From Saprospiraceae bacterium (GTDB lineage Bacteria > Bacteroidota > Bacteroidia > Chitinophagales > Saprospiraceae), in assembly GCA_016787415.1 (NCBI GenBank), contig JAEUUT010000102.1:1-35618 (forward strand): 35,618 nucleotides of DNA, written 5' to 3'. Shown piece by piece: positions 33,639 through 35,618 of the stretch. The notes beneath the pieces are model-generated. The model was not told the origin of the DNA and searched no databases. It saw nothing but the letters and a program-made list of their open reading frames with translations. The translations under genes and the position numbers were made by a program. Positions within the stretch are counted from its first letter, which is position 1. Every line of letters begins with the position of its first letter.

Positions 33639-34649
33639 ATGGATTCACTGACGCATATTGCTGTAGGCGCCTGCATGGGCGAAGGTTTTGTGGGCAAAAA
33701 GGTAGGCCGAAAAGCCATGTTGTGGGGTGCTTTGGCCCAAAGCATTCCAGATATTGATTTCCTTGCAGCGTTGTGGATGGACACGCCCCGCAGCCTGCTG
33801 GCACATCGCGGGTTTACACATTCCATCCTGTTTGGCGTTCTGATTTCGGTATTTTTTGCTTTGCTTGCGGAGCGCTGGCATAGACAGCACAATATTTCAT
33901 TCCGTAAGTGGCTCTATTTTTTTACCGGTGTGGTGCTGGTGCATTTGTTGCTCGATGCATTCAATAATTATGGGGTGGGGTGGTTCGAACCATTCAGTAC
34001 TTACCGCTTTTCCTTCAATGCCATTTACGTAGTGGACCCGTTTTTCTCCATTGGACCGGGTATTGCATGCCTGGCCTTGTTGTTGTTAAAAAAACTGCAT
34101 CTCCGGCGCGCCTTCTGGTGGAAATTCGGCTTGTATTCTTGCAGCATGTATTTGTTATATTGCGTTTACAATAAAATGCTGATTGACAAGGATATAAAGG
34201 AGATATTGACCCGCCAGCATATTCCACATGAGCAATATTTTACCACGCCGGCCCCCTTGCAAACCTGGCTATGGTATGTCGTCTCGGGCGATGCCAAGGG
34301 GTACTATGTTGGTTATCGTTCGATATTTGACCGAAAACCGGGAATGGATTTCCACTTTTTACCCAGGAATGAACATTTGCTTGCTTCCGTCGAAGATCAG
34401 GAAAGTCTGTTGCGTTTGAAAAGGTTTTCACAGGGATTTTTCACCGTGGAGGACTGGAATGATACCCTGGTTTTTAATGACCTCCGCTTTGGACAAGTGA
34501 TCGGCTGGAAAGACCCGGAGGAAAAATTTGCCTTTCATTTTTTCCTGAATAGCAATACTGACAACCGGATGGTGGTGCAACGCGGCCGGTTTGCCAAATG
34601 GGATAAACCTGTGGTTGTCAGACTATGGGAACGCATCAAAGGAGAATAG
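33639..34649 (+). CDS. YdjM-like membrane metal-dependent hydrolase
   Basis: The start ATG at 33639 (MDSLTHIAVGACMGEGF) is chosen because the family begins with this block; an earlier in-frame ATG at 33588 adds only 17 unrelated residues. The 336-residue protein belongs to the 'metal-dependent hydrolase, YdjM/LexA-controlled inner-membrane' family. Conserved polar residues are ThrHis at 5-6, IPDID at 36-40, HRGFTHS at 56-62 and HLLLDAFNNYG near 107-117, with hydrophobic helices between them. Those His/Asp residues would bind metal within the membrane. Known members relate to DNA-damage induction in E. coli, otherwise unknown. The C-terminal 190 residues are soluble and poorly conserved. The phospholipase-D-like gene follows after 37 bp on the same strand. 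Confidence 0.85.
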   Translation: MDSLTHIAVGACMGEGFVGKKVGRKAMLWGALAQSIPDIDFLAALWMDTPRSLLAHRGFTHSILFGVLISVFFALLAERWHRQHNISFRKWLYFFTGVVLVHLLLDAFNNYGVGWFEPFSTYRFSFNAIYVVDPFFSIGPGIACLALLLLKKLHLRRAFWWKFGLYSCSMYLLYCVYNKMLIDKDIKEILTRQHIPHEQYFTTPAPLQTWLWYVVSGDAKGYYVGYRSIFDRKPGMDFHFLPRNEHLLASVEDQESLLRLKRFSQGFFTVEDWNDTLVFNDLRFGQVIGWKDPEEKFAFHFFLNSNTDNRMVVQRGRFAKWDKPVVVRLWERIKGE

Positions 34650-34686
34650 ACTGCCCATATCATTATTGAGAAACGAACTGCCATAC

Positions 34687-35618
34687 ATGCCAAATACCGT
34701 TTTTTCCTCCGATCTGTACCTGCCTGGCAATGAAATTGACATCATTCGGAGTGGCGAACCCTTTTTCCAAAACCTGATCGACCTGATCGACCGGGCCGAA
34801 AAACTGCTGTATTTTCAGGTGTATATTTTCGAGGAGGACAATACAGGGAAAGAGGTGGCCGACGCTTTGAAACGAGCAGGTGGTCGCGGTGTGGATATTT
34901 TCATGGCAGTGGATTCCTATGGCTCCAAAAACCTGTCGCCAGCGTTCATTGCTTCCCTGAGAAAGAGCGGTGTGCGGTTTCGTTATTTTTCTCCATTGCC
35001 CAAGCATTTTTATGCATTCAGGCTTGGACGCAGGCTGCACAGCAAGGTGATGGTGGCCGATGGCCGCGATGCGCTGGTGGGCGGTATCAATATTGCAGAT
35101 AAATACAGAGGGACGGAAACGGAGCCGGCCTGGCTTGATTTTGCCGTGCGTGTGAGGGGCCCTGTTTGTGCAGATTTATCTGAAAACTGCCGCTTGATTC
35201 ATGGCAGGAGAAGAGGCCGATCAAAACAGAAAACAACCGCCGCCACGTCTAATGAATCACTTGCACCGGCTTTGGCAAAAATGGCGCTCAACGACTGGTG
35301 GCGTCGAAAAAACCAGATCAGCGCCGGTTACCGCTCGGCGTTTCGAAATGCGGAATCCAGTATTTTCATCGTAGCCAGTTACTTCCTGCCCAGCAGGGGC
35401 GTCCGCACAGCCTTGAAAAAGGCTTCCCGACGCGGGGTGAAAATAACCGTTCTGCTGCCCGGCAAACTCGACCTGCCAATGGCCAAACGCGCTACCCGGT
35501 TTCTCTACAACTGGCTTTGGAGATATAAGGTGGATATTTACGAATGGGACGAGAGTGTTTTACATGGAAAAATTGCAGTAGTCGACAACAAATGGTCTAC
35601 CGTAGGCTCTTACAACAT
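34687..35618 (+). CDS. Phospholipase D/cardiolipin synthase-like protein (C-terminus beyond window)
   Basis: The frame starts with ATG at 34687 and is open at the right edge, giving 310 visible residues. It contains two PLD half-sites. The first HKD motif is HSKVMVADGRDALVGG followed by INIAD (near residues 118-138). The second, HGKIAVVDNKWSTVGSYN, is at the window end. Before the first, LIDRAEKLLYFQVYIFEEDN (near 33-52) and GVDIFMAVDSYGS match ClsB-type cardiolipin synthases. The enzyme would join two phosphatidylglycerol (or PE) molecules, or act as a general phosphodiesterase. No signal peptide or membrane segment is seen. The gene is 37 bp after the YdjM-like gene, likely co-transcribed. 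Substrate is inferred from family. Confidence 0.85.
   Translation, partial: MPNTVFSSDLYLPGNEIDIIRSGEPFFQNLIDLIDRAEKLLYFQVYIFEEDNTGKEVADALKRAGGRGVDIFMAVDSYGSKNLSPAFIASLRKSGVRFRYFSPLPKHFYAFRLGRRLHSKVMVADGRDALVGGINIADKYRGTETEPAWLDFAVRVRGPVCADLSENCRLIHGRRRGRSKQKTTAATSNESLAPALAKMALNDWWRRKNQISAGYRSAFRNAESSIFIVASYFLPSRGVRTALKKASRRGVKITVLLPGKLDLPMAKRATRFLYNWLWRYKVDIYEWDESVLHGKIAVVDNKWSTVGSYN

Overview
The window looks like a chromosomal segment of a Bacteroidota bacterium, perhaps of the Saprospiria or Chitinophagia side; that finer placement is a guess. The signs are the -7 element TAnnTTTG upstream of several genes, the near absence of Shine-Dalgarno sequences, and typical families: a DUF5723-type outer-membrane protein, a SusA-like GH13 lipoprotein, a Bacteroidota-type PspC protein, a TlpA-like lipoprotein and an ECF sigma/cupin anti-sigma pair. 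No rRNA, tRNA, transposase, phage gene or CRISPR array was seen.

Layout. 1-944: truncated ABC exporter and a Maf nucleotide pyrophosphatase, divergent. 1152-3897: PiT phosphate permease and an OprO/P-type porin, a likely two-membrane phosphate route. 3975-5459: convergent DUF5723 outer-membrane protein. 5682-6749: class II fructose-bisphosphate aldolase, ending in a very long hairpin. 7062-10723: SLC45-like sugar transporter, small GlsB/YeaQ membrane protein and SusA-like amylase, a maltodextrin module without SusC/SusD in view. 10733-14287 (minus): TlpA-like lipoprotein followed 6 bp later by an unusual three-part protein, TIR-like + TPR + short-chain dehydrogenase. 14376-14544: a possible tiny gene or small RNA with its own terminator. 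14696-18970: PspC, pyrF, anmK, dnaG.

19000-29095 (minus) is the most coherent block: a complete route from cytosine/uracil to acetyl-CoA. In transcription order it encodes an acylating (methyl)malonate-semialdehyde dehydrogenase, a class III aminotransferase, an NCS1 nucleobase transporter, dihydropyrimidinase, beta-ureidopropionase, dihydropyrimidine dehydrogenase PreT and PreA, and a fungal-type cytosine deaminase. Cytosine is deaminated to uracil, reduced, ring-opened and decarbamoylated to beta-alanine, which is transaminated and oxidatively decarboxylated.

29311-35618: MuiA-like DUF4139 protein; cupin anti-sigma and ECF sigma factor (minus); a secreted double NTF2-like protein; a YdjM-like membrane hydrolase; and a phospholipase D/cardiolipin synthase-like gene cut by the window end.

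The most unusual non-coding feature is a set of long inverted repeats with arms made of short tandem repeats, placed flush against gene ends. They lie at 6746-6913 (21-mers) and at 19445-19634 and 30973-31259 (7-mers of type GTGAGNN), with a one-sided 7-mer array at 20964-20991 that is translated as the tail of PreT. They look like mobile or slippage-expanded elements used as terminators and stop-codon donors.
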